Source: Dyella halodurans
Lineage (GTDB): Bacteria > Pseudomonadota > Gammaproteobacteria > Xanthomonadales > Rhodanobacteraceae
NCBI RefSeq assembly: GCF_026283925.1
Contig: NZ_JAPDPF010000004.1
Coordinates: 1-64,000, forward strand
Direction of reading: 5' to 3'
Length of the DNA: 64,000 nucleotides
The notes under the pieces are model-generated. The model was not told the DNA's origin. It was given only the letters and a program-made list of their open reading frames with translations, and did not search any database. Position 1 is the first letter of the stretch; every line of letters starts with the position of its first letter. Shown here piece after piece: positions 40,573 to 49,662 of the stretch. The position numbers and the translations under genes were made by a program.

Positions 40573-42123
40573 ATGCTGAAAAACCTGTTCGCGACGCACC
40601 CGATTCAGGCGTCGCCGCACGTCGATGCGGGCGAGCTGCCCCACGACAGCCTGCAAGGCGAAGCCAGCCTCAAGCGCGTGCTGACCGCGCGCCACCTGAT
40701 CATGCTGGGCATTGGCGCCGTGATCGGTGCCGGTATCTTCGTCATCACAGGTCAGGCTGCTGCAGAGCACGCCGGTCCGGCCCTGGTCATCAGCTTCATC
40801 GTCGCGGGCATCGCCTGCGCCTTCGCGGGTCTCTGCTACGCCGAATTCGCCGCGATGATTCCGGTTTCCGGCAGCGCCTACGCGTACTCCTATGCCACCC
40901 TGGGCGAGATCGTCGCCTGGTTCATCGGCTGGAACCTGGTGCTCGAATACTTGTTCGCGGTCGCCACGGTGGCGGCGGGCTGGTCGGGCTATTTCAACGA
41001 ATGCCTGTCCATCCTCAGTCATTGGACCGGCCTGTCGTTGTCGCTACCCCCAAGCCTGGCGTCCGCGCCGCTGGCGTTCATGGATAGCAGCCAGATCAAC
41101 CACCTGATGGCCGGCCAGCAGATCCTGGCCAAGTTCTCCGAGCATTTCTACCTGGTCAGCACCAATACCATCATCAACCTGCCGGCCATCCTCATCGTGA
41201 CCGCGCTGACGATGCTGTGCTATCGCGGCATCACCCAATCGACCTTTGTCAATTCGATCATCGTGGCGATCAAGGTGGTGGTGATCCTGCTGTTCCTGGT
41301 GTTCGCGTTCCGCTTCATCAATCCGGAAAACTGGCATCCGTTCATTCCGCCGGCGGAGGGTCCGGGCCGTTTCGGCACCAGCGGCATCTTCCGTGCTGCC
41401 GTGCTGGTGTTCTTCTCGTACGTTGGCTTCGACGCGGTGTCGACGGCGGCAGGCGAGGCGAAGAACCCGCAGCGCGACATGCCCATCGGCATCCTCGGTT
41501 CGCTGTTCATCTGCACCGTGCTGTATATCGCGATGGCCTTGACCCTCACCGGCATCGCGCCCTACCGCATGCTGGGCACGCCCGAACCGGTCGCCACGGC
41601 GCTGAGCATCCACCCGGAGCTCAACTGGCTGAAGGCGATCGTCTCCTTCGGCGCGCTGGCCGGCCTGAGCTCGGTGATCCTGGTGATGTTGCTGGGCACC
41701 TCGCGCATCTTCTTCAGCATGGCGAAGGATGGCCTGCTGCCGCCGACCATCTCGAAGGTGCATGCCAAGCACCGCACCCCGCACGTCGCCACCATCATCG
41801 CCGGCGTCGCCGCCCTGGTGCTGGCCGGCCTGTTCCCGGTAAGCATCCTCGGCGAACTGGTCTCGATGGGTACCCTGCTGGCCTTTACCACCGTATGCCT
41901 GGGCGTGCTGATCCTGCGCTATACGCGACCGGACCTGCCGCGCACGTTCCGCGTCCCCGGCATCTGGGTGGTCAGCGTGCTTGGCTCGGTGATCTGCCTG
42001 TATCTGTTCTGGCAGTCGTTCCAGGCCAACTGGCCGCTGATGCTCGGCTGGACCACGATCGGCATGCTGATCTACTTCGGCTATGGCTACGCGCATAGCA
42101 AATTGCGCAAGCAGAACGCCTGA
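40573..42123 (+). CDS. APC-superfamily amino-acid permease, first of tandem pair
   Basis: 516 residues, about 12-14 membrane segments. The first helix GIGAVIGAGIFVITGQAAAEHAGPA carries the glycine-rich substrate motif, and GLCYAEFAAMIPVSGSAYAYSYATLGE and VFFSYVGFDAVSTAAGEAKNPQRDMPIGI are APC consensus regions of the cationic-amino-acid-transporter branch. Ribosome binding site GGGGAGAG is upstream. It shares clear similarity over its length with the next gene, a tandem duplicate. Likely an amino-acid/proton symporter. Confidence 0.92.
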   Translation: MLKNLFATHPIQASPHVDAGELPHDSLQGEASLKRVLTARHLIMLGIGAVIGAGIFVITGQAAAEHAGPALVISFIVAGIACAFAGLCYAEFAAMIPVSGSAYAYSYATLGEIVAWFIGWNLVLEYLFAVATVAAGWSGYFNECLSILSHWTGLSLSLPPSLASAPLAFMDSSQINHLMAGQQILAKFSEHFYLVSTNTIINLPAILIVTALTMLCYRGITQSTFVNSIIVAIKVVVILLFLVFAFRFINPENWHPFIPPAEGPGRFGTSGIFRAAVLVFFSYVGFDAVSTAAGEAKNPQRDMPIGILGSLFICTVLYIAMALTLTGIAPYRMLGTPEPVATALSIHPELNWLKAIVSFGALAGLSSVILVMLLGTSRIFFSMAKDGLLPPTISKVHAKHRTPHVATIIAGVAALVLAGLFPVSILGELVSMGTLLAFTTVCLGVLILRYTRPDLPRTFRVPGIWVVSVLGSVICLYLFWQSFQANWPLMLGWTTIGMLIYFGYGYAHSKLRKQNA

Positions 42124-42132
42124 TTTTGCAGA

Positions 42133-42155
42133 AGGGCCGGCCTCGCGCCGGCCCT
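42133..42155 (+). terminator. Hairpin between the two permease genes
   Basis: Perfect 9-bp stem AGGGCCGGC/GCCGGCCCT with a 5-base loop, followed by CTCGCTTTG. Located 10 bases after the first permease stop. The weak T-run suggests partial termination. Confidence 0.55.
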
Positions 42156-42218
42156 CTCGCTTTGATGTCCCGCGGCACCGCGCCGCGCTCCCGCCGCAAT
42201 GTTTCGCCAGGTTGACGC

Positions 42219-43664
42219 ATGCTGAAGCAGTTACTCGCCCGTAAGACCGACTTCTCGGATGCCGACGACTCCCACGGCCCAGCGCTGCGACGCACGCTAG
42301 GCAAATGGGGGGTTACCGCACTGGGTATCGGCGCCGTGATCGGCACCGGCATCTTCGTCGTGACGGGCCAGGCAGCCGCCGAGCATGCGGGCCCTGCCGT
42401 GCTGATCTCGTTCATCCTGGCGGCGATCTGCAGCGGCTTCACCGCGCTGTGCTATGCCGAATTCGCCACCTTGATTCCGATTTCGGGCAGCTCCTATTCC
42501 TACGCCTACGCCACGCTGGGCGAAATGGTCGCCTGGTTCATCGGCTGGAACATGGTGCTCGAGTACGGCATCTCGGCTTCCGCGGTAGCAGCTAGCTGGA
42601 CGGGTTATTTCACCAGCCTGCTGGACAATATCGGCATCCATCTGCCGCAGACGCTGACCGAAGCGCCGCTGGCCTATACCAATGGGCATCTCGTCGCCAC
42701 CGGACACCTGTTCAACCTGCCTGCGGTCGCCATCGTGGCCGCACTGACCTGGTTGTGCTACGTCGGCATTCGCGAATCGTCCGGCCTCAACGTGCTGATG
42801 GTGGCGCTCAAGGTCGGCCTGATCATCGTGGTGGTGGTGGCTGGCTACCGCTACGTCGATCCGGCCAACTGGCATCCGTTCATCCCGCCGGCCGAAGGGG
42901 CCGGCAAATATGGCTGGTCCGGCATCATGCGCGGCGCGGCCATGGTGTTCTTTGCCTATATCGGTTTCGAGGCCACTTCGACGGCAGCGCAGGAGTGCAA
43001 GAATCCCCAAAAGGACTTGCCGTTCGGCACCCTGGTGTCGCTGGTGATCTGCACCGTGCTCTATCTGGCCATGGCGGCGGTGTTGACGGGCCTTATCTCC
43101 TACACCCAGCTGGGCACCAGCGAGCCGGTGGTCACGGCGATCCGCGTGCATCCTGAACTCGGTTGGCTGCGCTGGATCGTCGAGATCGGCGCGCTGATTG
43201 GCCTGTCGTCGGTGATCCTGGTGATGATCATCGCGCAGCCGCGCATATTCATGGTGATGTCGCGTGACGGGCTGTTGCCGCCTGTGTTCGGTCGCATCCA
43301 TCCCCGTCATCGCACGCCGCATATCAATACGCTGATCACCGGCACCGGCATCGCCCTGCTCGCGGCCATCTTCCCGCTCGACCTGCTGGCCGATCTCACC
43401 TCGATGGGCACCCTGATCGCCTTCGTCGCGGTGTGCACGGGCGTGCTGGTCCTGCGCTATACGGCCCCCGAGCTGCATCGCGGCTTCCGCGTGCCGTGGG
43501 CATGGGTCATCTGCCCGGCCGGCGTGCTCAGCTGTCTGGCCCTGCTGTACTTCATGGACTGGTTCAACTGGGTCCTGATGATCGCCTGGACGGTGGGCGG
43601 CTTCGCGATCTATTTCGGCTACGGCATGCGCCACAGCCGGTTGCGCGCCCAGCTGAATCCGTAA
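42219..43664 (+). CDS. APC-superfamily amino-acid permease, second of tandem pair
   Basis: 481 residues. Same family and helix pattern as its neighbour (GIGAVIGTGIFVVTGQAAAEHAGPA; MVFFAYIGFEATSTAAQECKNPQKDLPFG), but differs in the extracellular loops and N-terminus and lacks the longer inserted loop around residue 170 of the first. Divergence between the two is substantial, so the duplication is old and substrates may differ. A stem-loop follows the stop by 9 bases. Confidence 0.92.
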   Translation: MLKQLLARKTDFSDADDSHGPALRRTLGKWGVTALGIGAVIGTGIFVVTGQAAAEHAGPAVLISFILAAICSGFTALCYAEFATLIPISGSSYSYAYATLGEMVAWFIGWNMVLEYGISASAVAASWTGYFTSLLDNIGIHLPQTLTEAPLAYTNGHLVATGHLFNLPAVAIVAALTWLCYVGIRESSGLNVLMVALKVGLIIVVVVAGYRYVDPANWHPFIPPAEGAGKYGWSGIMRGAAMVFFAYIGFEATSTAAQECKNPQKDLPFGTLVSLVICTVLYLAMAAVLTGLISYTQLGTSEPVVTAIRVHPELGWLRWIVEIGALIGLSSVILVMIIAQPRIFMVMSRDGLLPPVFGRIHPRHRTPHINTLITGTGIALLAAIFPLDLLADLTSMGTLIAFVAVCTGVLVLRYTAPELHRGFRVPWAWVICPAGVLSCLALLYFMDWFNWVLMIAWTVGGFAIYFGYGMRHSRLRAQLNP

Positions 43665-43673
43665 CCAAGGCTC

Positions 43674-43696
43674 ATTGCCCGCCAACGGCGGGCAAT
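43674..43696 (+). terminator. Terminator-like hairpin after second permease
   Basis: Perfect 10-bp stem ATTGCCCGCC/GGCGGGCAAT with a 3-base loop, then TCCTT, 9 bases beyond the stop. Confidence 0.6.
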
Positions 43697-43759
43697 TCCT
43701 TCGAACGTCAGGGAACGGGCTGTTCAGGTCCCAAGGGATGAATAGTCAGCCTGGCGTGG

Positions 43760-44076
43760 TGATTCGTGATGCAAAGTCTCGAATACTACTGTAACTCATT
43801 GTATTTATTTAATTTAACGAGACTTTTTCGATAATTTTTTTGGCCGTGGAGGCCCCAAGACCGCTGGCCGGGAGTATCATCTGTGCTCCGTGGGTATATC
43901 ACTTGGCAGTGGGCCCCGGATTGCCGCCCGGCGCGTCAGGCGGGTCAGCTCCTCGGCCTGACGCGTCTGGGCAGCATCTTCTACTCACCGAGTTCTTCGG
44001 TTGGAGTTGCCCTTCAGTGAATTCAAAAAGCCTCGCGCATTCGCGCGAAGCTGCACGCGTCGGTGACGGCATCAGA
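43760..44076. other. Structured, mostly non-coding intergenic region
   Basis: Between the second permease and the HiPIP terminator. It begins with an AT-rich block bounded by AAAGTCTCG (43775-43783) and CGAGACTTT (43821-43829), followed by TTTTTTT. It continues with GC-rich inverted pairs: GCGTCAGGC/GCCTGACGC (about 43938-43968) and GGGCA...TGCCC (about 43971-44014) enclosing ACCGA/TCGGT. A frame across it (43840-44472) has no coding character I trust. Could hold a small RNA; I do not recognise a family. Confidence 0.4.
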
Positions 44077-44080
44077 AAAA

Positions 44081-44109
44081 GCAAAGGCCGGCACCAAGGC
44101 CGGCCTTGC
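44081..44109 (-). terminator. Rho-independent terminator of the HiPIP gene
   Basis: GGCCGGC/GCCGGCC stem with flanking AT pairs, followed on the minus strand by TTTGCTTTTT, about 25 bases after the stop. Confidence 0.85.
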
Positions 44110-44133
44110 AAAGCTCCAACGCGCAGCGAACGA

Positions 44134-44466
44134 TCAGGCTTTCTTGACGGCGTGCGAGACGCACCAACCGTTGGCACTGACGGACTTGCCCGGGAACAGT
44201 TGGCACGGACCGAAACCGGTGGGGCCGCCGGTGAAGAACTGGCAGTTGGCACAGGTGTCGCCGGGCTTGCGCTTGGGATCGGTGCTCTTGCTGGCATCCT
44301 CGACGTAACCGAGTGCCTTGGCTGTCGGATCCGTATCAGACAGGTGCGGCAAGTCGGCAGCGCGTGCGAAACGCGGCAGGCCACCGATCACGACGGCAGC
44401 GGCAGCAGTCCCTGCAGCAGCCTTGAGAAAACGACGACGCGATTCGATATCTTTTTCATGCGACAT
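44134..44466 (-). CDS. High-potential iron-sulfur protein (HiPIP)
   Basis: 110 residues from ATG 44466 with GGAGAG ribosome binding site. A Tat signal (ESRRRFLKAAAGTAAAAVVIGGLPRFARA) precedes a mature domain with four cysteines (CANCQFF, GPCQLFPG, GWCVSH), the HiPIP pattern for a [4Fe-4S] cluster. It works as a periplasmic soluble electron carrier. The Tat route fits a cluster inserted in the cytoplasm. Monocistronic with its own terminator. Confidence 0.93.
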   Translation of the reverse strand: MSHEKDIESRRRFLKAAAGTAAAAVVIGGLPRFARAADLPHLSDTDPTAKALGYVEDASKSTDPKRKPGDTCANCQFFTGGPTGFGPCQLFPGKSVSANGWCVSHAVKKA

Positions 44467-44600
44467 GGCTGAACTCTCCGTCAAGTGAAACACCCTTAAT
44501 CCACCACGCCTGCGGCGGATCTCACCCGAATGCTACTCGCTCAAAAAAAGCATCGTGAGAACGAATCGCATTTTCGCCGCACCGCACAAAACAGCCGTGT

Positions 44601-44606
44601 TATAGT
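44601..44606 (+). promoter_or_regulatory. Candidate -10 element of the methionine salvage operon
   Basis: TATAGT 28 bases before mtnB; no clear -35 at the usual distance. A GGACGTCC palindrome lies at about 44619-44626, between it and the start codon. Confidence 0.4.
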
Positions 44607-44633
44607 GCCCCTTCATTTGGACGTCCATTCGCC

Positions 44634-45281
44634 ATGAGCCAGGTTCTTCCCGCCACCATTTCGCCCGAGCTGTTTGCCCAGCGCGCCGATGCCATCGCCG
44701 ACGCTGCGCGCGAGCTCGCCGCTGCCGGCTGGACCCCGGCGACCAGCAGCAACTTCTCCATGCGCATCGACGACGATCACGCGGCCATCACGATTTCGGG
44801 CCGCGACAAGGGTCGCCTCGGTCGTGACGACATCATGCTGATCGACATGCAGGGCCAGGCCGTTGGCACCTCGGCGCGACCCAGTGCGGAAACCGACCTG
44901 CATACGCAGATTTATCGCCGCTGGCCGGAGATGAACGTCGTACTGCATACCCATTCGCGCACGCAGAGCGTCGCTTCCCGCCTGTTCGCCCACGAGGGTG
45001 TGGTGACGCTGGCGGGCTGGGAATTGCAGAAGGCCATCGCCGGCCAGACCACGCATGACAGCGAGCTGGCGATTCCGGTATTCCCCAACACGCAGCACAT
45101 GCCTGAACTGGTGGCGCAGGTCGATGCCTGGCTGGACAGTGGCCGACCGCTGCACGCTTATCTGATCAACGGCCACGGGATCTATACCTGGGGTCGCGAC
45201 ATGGCCGAGACACGCCGCCATCTGGAAGCGCTGGAATTCCTGCTTGGCTGCGAAATGGACCTGAGGAGTCATTCCGTATGA
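44634..45281 (+). CDS. mtnB: Methylthioribulose-1-phosphate dehydratase
   Basis: 215 residues, class II aldolase fold. [26 protein letters not shown], zinc ligands in [12 protein letters not shown] and a later [14 protein letters not shown] are characteristic of MtnB. It dehydrates MTRu-1-P in the methionine salvage pathway. Its stop overlaps the mtnD start by ATGA. Confidence 0.95.
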   Translation: MSQVLPATISPELFAQRADAIADAARELAAAGWTPATSSNFSMRIDDDHAAITISGRDKGRLGRDDIMLIDMQGQAVGTSARPSAETDLHTQIYRRWPEMNVVLHTHSRTQSVASRLFAHEGVVTLAGWELQKAIAGQTTHDSELAIPVFPNTQHMPELVAQVDAWLDSGRPLHAYLINGHGIYTWGRDMAETRRHLEALEFLLGCEMDLRSHSV

Positions 45282-45835
45282 GCCGCCTGCGCATCTTCAA
45301 CGACACCCAGCCGCAAGCGCCCTTGTCGGTACATACCGATCACGCGGACATCGCCCACGAGCTGGCCAAGGTCGGCGTGCGCTTCGAACAATGGGAAGCC
45401 AGCCAGCCGATCGCCCCGGGCGCCAGCCAGGACGAGGTTATTGCGGCGTATCGCGCGGATATCGATCGCCTGATGGCGGAGGAAGGCTACCAGGCGGTCG
45501 ATGTGATCAGCCTCAAGCCGGACCACCCGGATCGCGCCACCCTGCGTCAGAAGTTCCTCAGCGAGCACACCCATAGCGAGGACGAAGTGCGCTTCTTCGT
45601 GGCGGGCGCCGGCCAGTTCACGCTCCATCTGGAAGGCAAGGTCTACGACATCCTGTGCGAGCAGGGCGACCTGATCGGCGTGCCGGATGGCACCCGCCAC
45701 TGGTTCGACATGAGCGAATCGCCGTATTTCGTGGCGATCCGGCTGTTCACCAACAAGGACGGCTGGGTGGCCCAGTTCACCGGCGAGGATATCGCCGAAC
45801 GGTTCCCCCGCATGACGCCGCACGCCACGGCCTGA
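45278..45835 (+). CDS. mtnD: Acireductone dioxygenase
   Basis: 185 residues, cupin. The metal site [11 protein letters not shown] supplies His-x-His-x4-Glu, with the second His in [12 protein letters not shown]. It oxidises acireductone to the methionine precursor KMTB and formate (Fe form), or a CO-releasing off-pathway reaction (Ni form). Translationally coupled to mtnB. Confidence 0.96.
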   Translation: MSRLRIFNDTQPQAPLSVHTDHADIAHELAKVGVRFEQWEASQPIAPGASQDEVIAAYRADIDRLMAEEGYQAVDVISLKPDHPDRATLRQKFLSEHTHSEDEVRFFVAGAGQFTLHLEGKVYDILCEQGDLIGVPDGTRHWFDMSESPYFVAIRLFTNKDGWVAQFTGEDIAERFPRMTPHATA

Positions 45836-45914
45836 GGCCTGCGTCGCAGGCGCTACGGTAGGCGGCGACCGTGGTGGCGGGTAAGCTTGTGGCCCCCGCT
45901 CCCTGGTTCTCCGC

Positions 45915-46601
45915 ATGACCGTTATCCGCGCCATCCTCACCGATATCGAAGGCACCACCAGCTCGATCAGCTTCGTCAAGGACGTGCTGTTTCCGTATGC
46001 GCACAAGCGCCTGCCGGCGTTCGTGGAAACCCATGGCGATACGCCGGAAGTGCAGCACTGGCTGCACGAGGCCGCCAAGGAGGCAGGCATCGTCGAGGCG
46101 CCCCGGCAGGAGGTGATCGAATTGCTGCTGGGCTGGATCGACCAGGACCGCAAGTCCACGGCGCTGAAGGCGCTGCAAGGGATGATCTGGAAGGACGGCT
46201 ACGAAGGCGGTGATTTTCGCGCCCACATGTATCCGGAAGTTGGCGCAAAACTGCATGCCTGGCGTGCCGACGGCCTTCACCTCTACATCTACTCCTCCGG
46301 CTCGGTGCCGGCGCAGAAGCTGTTCTTCCGCTACAGCGAGGCCGGTGACCTGAGCCCCCTGCTGTCCGGTTACTTCGACACCGAAACCGGTCCCAAGCGA
46401 GAACAGGCCTCGTACGAGAAGATCGCCGCGGCCATCGGCGAGCAGCCCGGGCATATCCTGTTTCTCTCCGACATCGTGGAAGAGCTTGATGCCGCCAGGG
46501 CTGCCGGCTTGCGCACGGGCTGGCTGCTGCGCGCTCCCCTGGCGATACCCGACATGCCGCGCCATCCCGCTTATGCTGACTTCGACGCCATCGTCCTCTG
46601 A
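45915..46601 (+). CDS. mtnC: Enolase-phosphatase E1 (MtnC)
   Basis: 228 residues, HAD superfamily. The motif I is ILTDIEGTTSSISFVKDVLFPYA, with YIYSSGSVPAQKLFF (motif II) and FLSDIVEELDAARAAG (motif III) typical of the bifunctional enolase-phosphatase. It converts DK-MTP-1-P to acireductone, the MtnD substrate. 79 bases after mtnD. MtnA and MtnK/MtnP are not in the window. Confidence 0.96.
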   Translation: MTVIRAILTDIEGTTSSISFVKDVLFPYAHKRLPAFVETHGDTPEVQHWLHEAAKEAGIVEAPRQEVIELLLGWIDQDRKSTALKALQGMIWKDGYEGGDFRAHMYPEVGAKLHAWRADGLHLYIYSSGSVPAQKLFFRYSEAGDLSPLLSGYFDTETGPKREQASYEKIAAAIGEQPGHILFLSDIVEELDAARAAGLRTGWLLRAPLAIPDMPRHPAYADFDAIVL

Positions 46602-46621
46602 CCTCCGCGCGAGCCTCTGCC

Positions 46622-47665
46622 ATGCGTACCGCACTCACCGCCCTGCTCGCCTTCGCTGCCGGGGTCTTGCTCATGCTGGGGATTGCGCACCATGCGCCCG
46701 CCCCCGCCAAGCCGGCCGACGGTAACAGTACCGTCACCGCAGTGCGCTCCGCGCCCGCTCCCGCCACCACCACAGCGGCCGGTGATGACGGCAGCGACGC
46801 CGCCGACGCCACCGACAACTGGCCAAGCAAGGCGCCATCGCCGGAGCAGGTGATCTATGGCCAGCACGACATGCTGCAAAAGGCGCTGGCGCGCCTGGGG
46901 CCGCGCGTCGCTGGCCGCCCCAATCTTTACGTGCTGGCCTTCGGCGCCGACGGTGGCGAGGACGTGTTCCGCAACGAAGCCGAGTACGCCGCCAAGCTTT
47001 TCCCGGAGCGCTTCGGTGCTGGCACCCATGTGCTGGTGTTGGAAAACAATCCGAATTCGCTGGAGAAGCACCCGCTGGCCAGCTGGAGCAACCTGGAGGC
47101 TGCGCTGGACGGCCTCGCCGACGTGATGAAGCCGGATGAGGACATCCTGCTGGTTTACCTCACGACGCACGGCGGTGAAGACCACAGCCTGCTGGTCGAC
47201 ATGGACCCATTGCCGCTGGACCAGATCGCGGCGCCGGACCTGGGCGATATTCTGAAGAAGCGTCCCTTCAAGTGGAAAGTGGTCGTGGTCAATGCCTGCT
47301 ATTCCGGCGGTTTCGTACCGACCCTGCACGGCCCTGGCACGCTCGTGCTCACCGCGGCGCGCGCCGATCGCAGCTCGTTTGGTTGCGGCTCCGATTCGGA
47401 CATCACCTATTTCGGTCGCGCCTGGCTGGTCGATGCGCTGAATCGAACCCCGGATTTCATGGAGGCGTTCAAGCAGGCCGCCGGTGAAATTGCGCAATGG
47501 GAACAGAAGGACAAGCTCACTCCCTCCGAACCACAGATGGACGTCGGTGCCGGCATCGCCGATCAACTGGCGCTATGGCGCAAGCACATCACGCCGGGTC
47601 CTGCCGTGGCGTTCAAGCCGGCGCCGTCGTCAGCACCGCCGGCGGGCCCGAGCGCGCCGCACTGA
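46622..47665 (+). CDS. Membrane-anchored C13 family (legumain/caspase-fold) peptidase
   Basis: 347 residues. One N-terminal hydrophobic segment (about 5-21) anchors or exports it, followed by a disordered Ala/Pro/Thr linker to residue ~65. The domain shows the clan CD pattern: strand plus VYLTTHGGEDHS (His183) and VVVVNACYSGGFV (Cys226), matching the Peptidase_C13 dyad. The C-terminus is Pro/Ala-rich. It follows mtnC by 20 bases and may be co-transcribed. Substrate unknown; a role in envelope protein processing is a guess. Confidence 0.87.
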   Translation: MRTALTALLAFAAGVLLMLGIAHHAPAPAKPADGNSTVTAVRSAPAPATTTAAGDDGSDAADATDNWPSKAPSPEQVIYGQHDMLQKALARLGPRVAGRPNLYVLAFGADGGEDVFRNEAEYAAKLFPERFGAGTHVLVLENNPNSLEKHPLASWSNLEAALDGLADVMKPDEDILLVYLTTHGGEDHSLLVDMDPLPLDQIAAPDLGDILKKRPFKWKVVVVNACYSGGFVPTLHGPGTLVLTAARADRSSFGCGSDSDITYFGRAWLVDALNRTPDFMEAFKQAAGEIAQWEQKDKLTPSEPQMDVGAGIADQLALWRKHITPGPAVAFKPAPSSAPPAGPSAPH

Positions 47666-47670
47666 TCCGA

Positions 47671-48789
47671 TCAGGCGTGCACGCGGTGCGCTGCGTGCCA
47701 GAGCCAGCGCTCTTCACTGATCGTCGCGCCGCTCGCGTCACGCGGAAACAGCACGGCGCTGCGCGGCGCTACCCGTAGCTCCATGCCTGCATGCAGTCCA
47801 AGGCGGGATAGATCCTCGCTGGCTACGTCGGCTTCCAGCGCCTGGTCCAGGGCGGGCACGTGCAGATCGAGGTGGGCCACGCTGCCCGCCAGGTAGATAT
47901 GACGCAAGCGGGCCTCCCATGCGGGCTGCGACGGAGCGACCGCCACACGTAATTGTTCGGGCCGCACATACGCCTGCGCCTCGGCAAATCGTCCCTCCCA
48001 CGGGTCACCATCCGGTGTCCAGCCACCGGCAGCGAAGCCCTCGCCGTTCCGCGTCACCGTGAATCGATTGACCTTGCCGATGAACTCGCACACGAACGGC
48101 GTGGCCGGCTGCTGATAGATGATTTCCGGCGCCCCCACCTGCTCGATGCGTCCGTGGTTCATCACCGCCACGCGGTCGGCCAGTTCGAGCGCCTCTTCCT
48201 GGTCGTGGGTGACGAAGACCGTGGTGAGCTGCAGCTCTTCGTGCAACTCACGCAGCCAGCGCCGCAACGTCACTCGCACCTGGGCGTCCAGCGCGCCAAA
48301 CGGTTCGTCCAGCAGCAGCAAGTCCGGCTCCACGGCCAGGGCGCGCGCCAACGCGACGCGCTGGCGCTGACCACCCGACAACTGCGACGGGTAGCGGCCG
48401 CCAAAATCCTCCAGTTGCACGCGCTTGAGCAGGCGCTCTACCCGACCGCGTATGTCGGCGCGCGACGGGCGCGACCGCCATGAGCGTACGCGCAAGCCAA
48501 ACGCGATGTTCTCGGTGACCGTGAGATGGCGAAACAACGCATAGTGCTGGAACACCATGCCGATCCGGCGCTGCCTCGCCGGGGTGGCGAGGAAGTCCTC
48601 CTCGCCGTTGAAGACCGTACCGCTGTCCGGGTAGTCCAGGCCAGCCAGAATGCGCAGCAGGGTCGTCTTGCCCGAGCCCGAGGGGCCGAGCAGGGCCAGA
48701 AACTCACCGGGCGCAATCGTCAGGCTGACGTCGTTCAACGCCGCAAACTCGGTGAAACGGCGGTTCAGATGGGACAGTTGCAGCGGCAT
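47671..48789 (-). CDS. cysA: Sulfate/thiosulfate ABC transporter ATP-binding protein
   Basis: 372 residues. Walker [10 protein letters not shown], signature [15 protein letters not shown], Walker [13 protein letters not shown] and H-loop [16 protein letters not shown]. The C-terminal extension (about 130 residues) is TOBE-like. It powers sulfate uptake with CysT and CysW. Last gene of the minus-strand sbp-cysT-cysW-cysA set, convergent with the C13 peptidase gene. Confidence 0.94.
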   Translation of the reverse strand: MPLQLSHLNRRFTEFAALNDVSLTIAPGEFLALLGPSGSGKTTLLRILAGLDYPDSGTVFNGEEDFLATPARQRRIGMVFQHYALFRHLTVTENIAFGLRVRSWRSRPSRADIRGRVERLLKRVQLEDFGGRYPSQLSGGQRQRVALARALAVEPDLLLLDEPFGALDAQVRVTLRRWLRELHEELQLTTVFVTHDQEEALELADRVAVMNHGRIEQVGAPEIIYQQPATPFVCEFIGKVNRFTVTRNGEGFAAGGWTPDGDPWEGRFAEAQAYVRPEQLRVAVAPSQPAWEARLRHIYLAGSVAHLDLHVPALDQALEADVASEDLSRLGLHAGMELRVAPRSAVLFPRDASGATISEERWLWHAAHRVHA

Positions 48790-48798
48790 CGGTTGTCC

Positions 48799-49662
48799 TC
48801 AGTGACCGCCGGGCGCGTGCGCGGCAATTTCGTCGCCATAGCGCCACTCCAGCAAGGTCTTGGCTGCCAGCGTGATCAGCGCCAGCAGGGCCAACAGCGA
48901 AGCCACGGCAAACGCACCCACGTAGTCGTATTCGTTATAGCGCATCTCCACTTCCAACGGCATGGTGGTGGTGAGGCCACGGATATGGCCCGACACCACG
49001 GAGACGGCGCCGAACTCACCCATTGCACGCGCATTGCACAGCAGCACGCCATACAGCAGCGCCCAGCGGATATTGGGCAAGGTCACGCGAAAGAACATCT
49101 GCCAACCGCTCGCGCCAAGCACGCGCGCCGCCTGCTCCTCTTCGCTTCCTTGCGCCTGCATCAGCGGTATCAATTCGCGGGCGACGAAGGGCAAGGTAAC
49201 GAAGATGGTCGCCAGCACCAATCCCGGCACGGCGAAGATGATCTTCACGCCATGGGCATCGAGCCACGGCCCGAACCAGCCTTGCGCGCCGAACAGCAGC
49301 ACGTAGACCAGGCCCGAGATCACCGGCGAGACGGAGAACGGCAGGTCGATCAAGGCACCCAACAGCGCCTTGCCGCGAAATTCGAAACGCGTCATCGCCC
49401 AGGCCGCCGCAATGCCGAAGATCAGGTTGAGCGGTACGGCGATGGCCGCCACGATCAGGGTCAGCCGAATCGCCGCCAGCGCCTCCGGCTGTTTGATCGC
49501 AACCACATAGGCGGCGATGCCCTGGCGAAACGCCTCCACGAAAACCGTCGCCAACGGCAGTAGCAGGAACAGCACCAGAAAGACCAGCGCGACCAGGATC
49601 AAGCCGCCGTGCGCAAGACGCCGCGGCCAGCCGACGGGACGGGAACGCAAGGGCGCCGTCAT
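48799..49662 (-). CDS. cysW: Sulfate ABC transporter permease CysW
   Basis: 287 residues, six membrane segments. The EAA loop ([48 protein letters not shown]) is the CysW form. It makes the channel with CysT. Overlaps cysT by 4 bp and precedes cysA by 9 bases. Confidence 0.94.
   Translation of the reverse strand: MTAPLRSRPVGWPRRLAHGGLILVALVFLVLFLLLPLATVFVEAFRQGIAAYVVAIKQPEALAAIRLTLIVAAIAVPLNLIFGIAAAWAMTRFEFRGKALLGALIDLPFSVSPVISGLVYVLLFGAQGWFGPWLDAHGVKIIFAVPGLVLATIFVTLPFVARELIPLMQAQGSEEEQAARVLGASGWQMFFRVTLPNIRWALLYGVLLCNARAMGEFGAVSVVSGHIRGLTTTMPLEVEMRYNEYDYVGAFAVASLLALLALITLAAKTLLEWRYGDEIAAHAPGGH

Noticed and set aside
43840..44020. 6S RNA, 4.5S RNA or tmRNA
   Set aside because: I compared with remembered sequences of these families and found no conserved core; only unspecific hairpins remain.
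43840..44472. 210-residue plus-strand frame over the HiPIP gene
   Set aside because: Covers the HiPIP gene on the other strand and its terminator; no recognisable domain.
44494..44633. SAM riboswitch before mtnB
   Set aside because: The leader is too short and lacks the SAM-I/SAM-II core pairing that I could identify.
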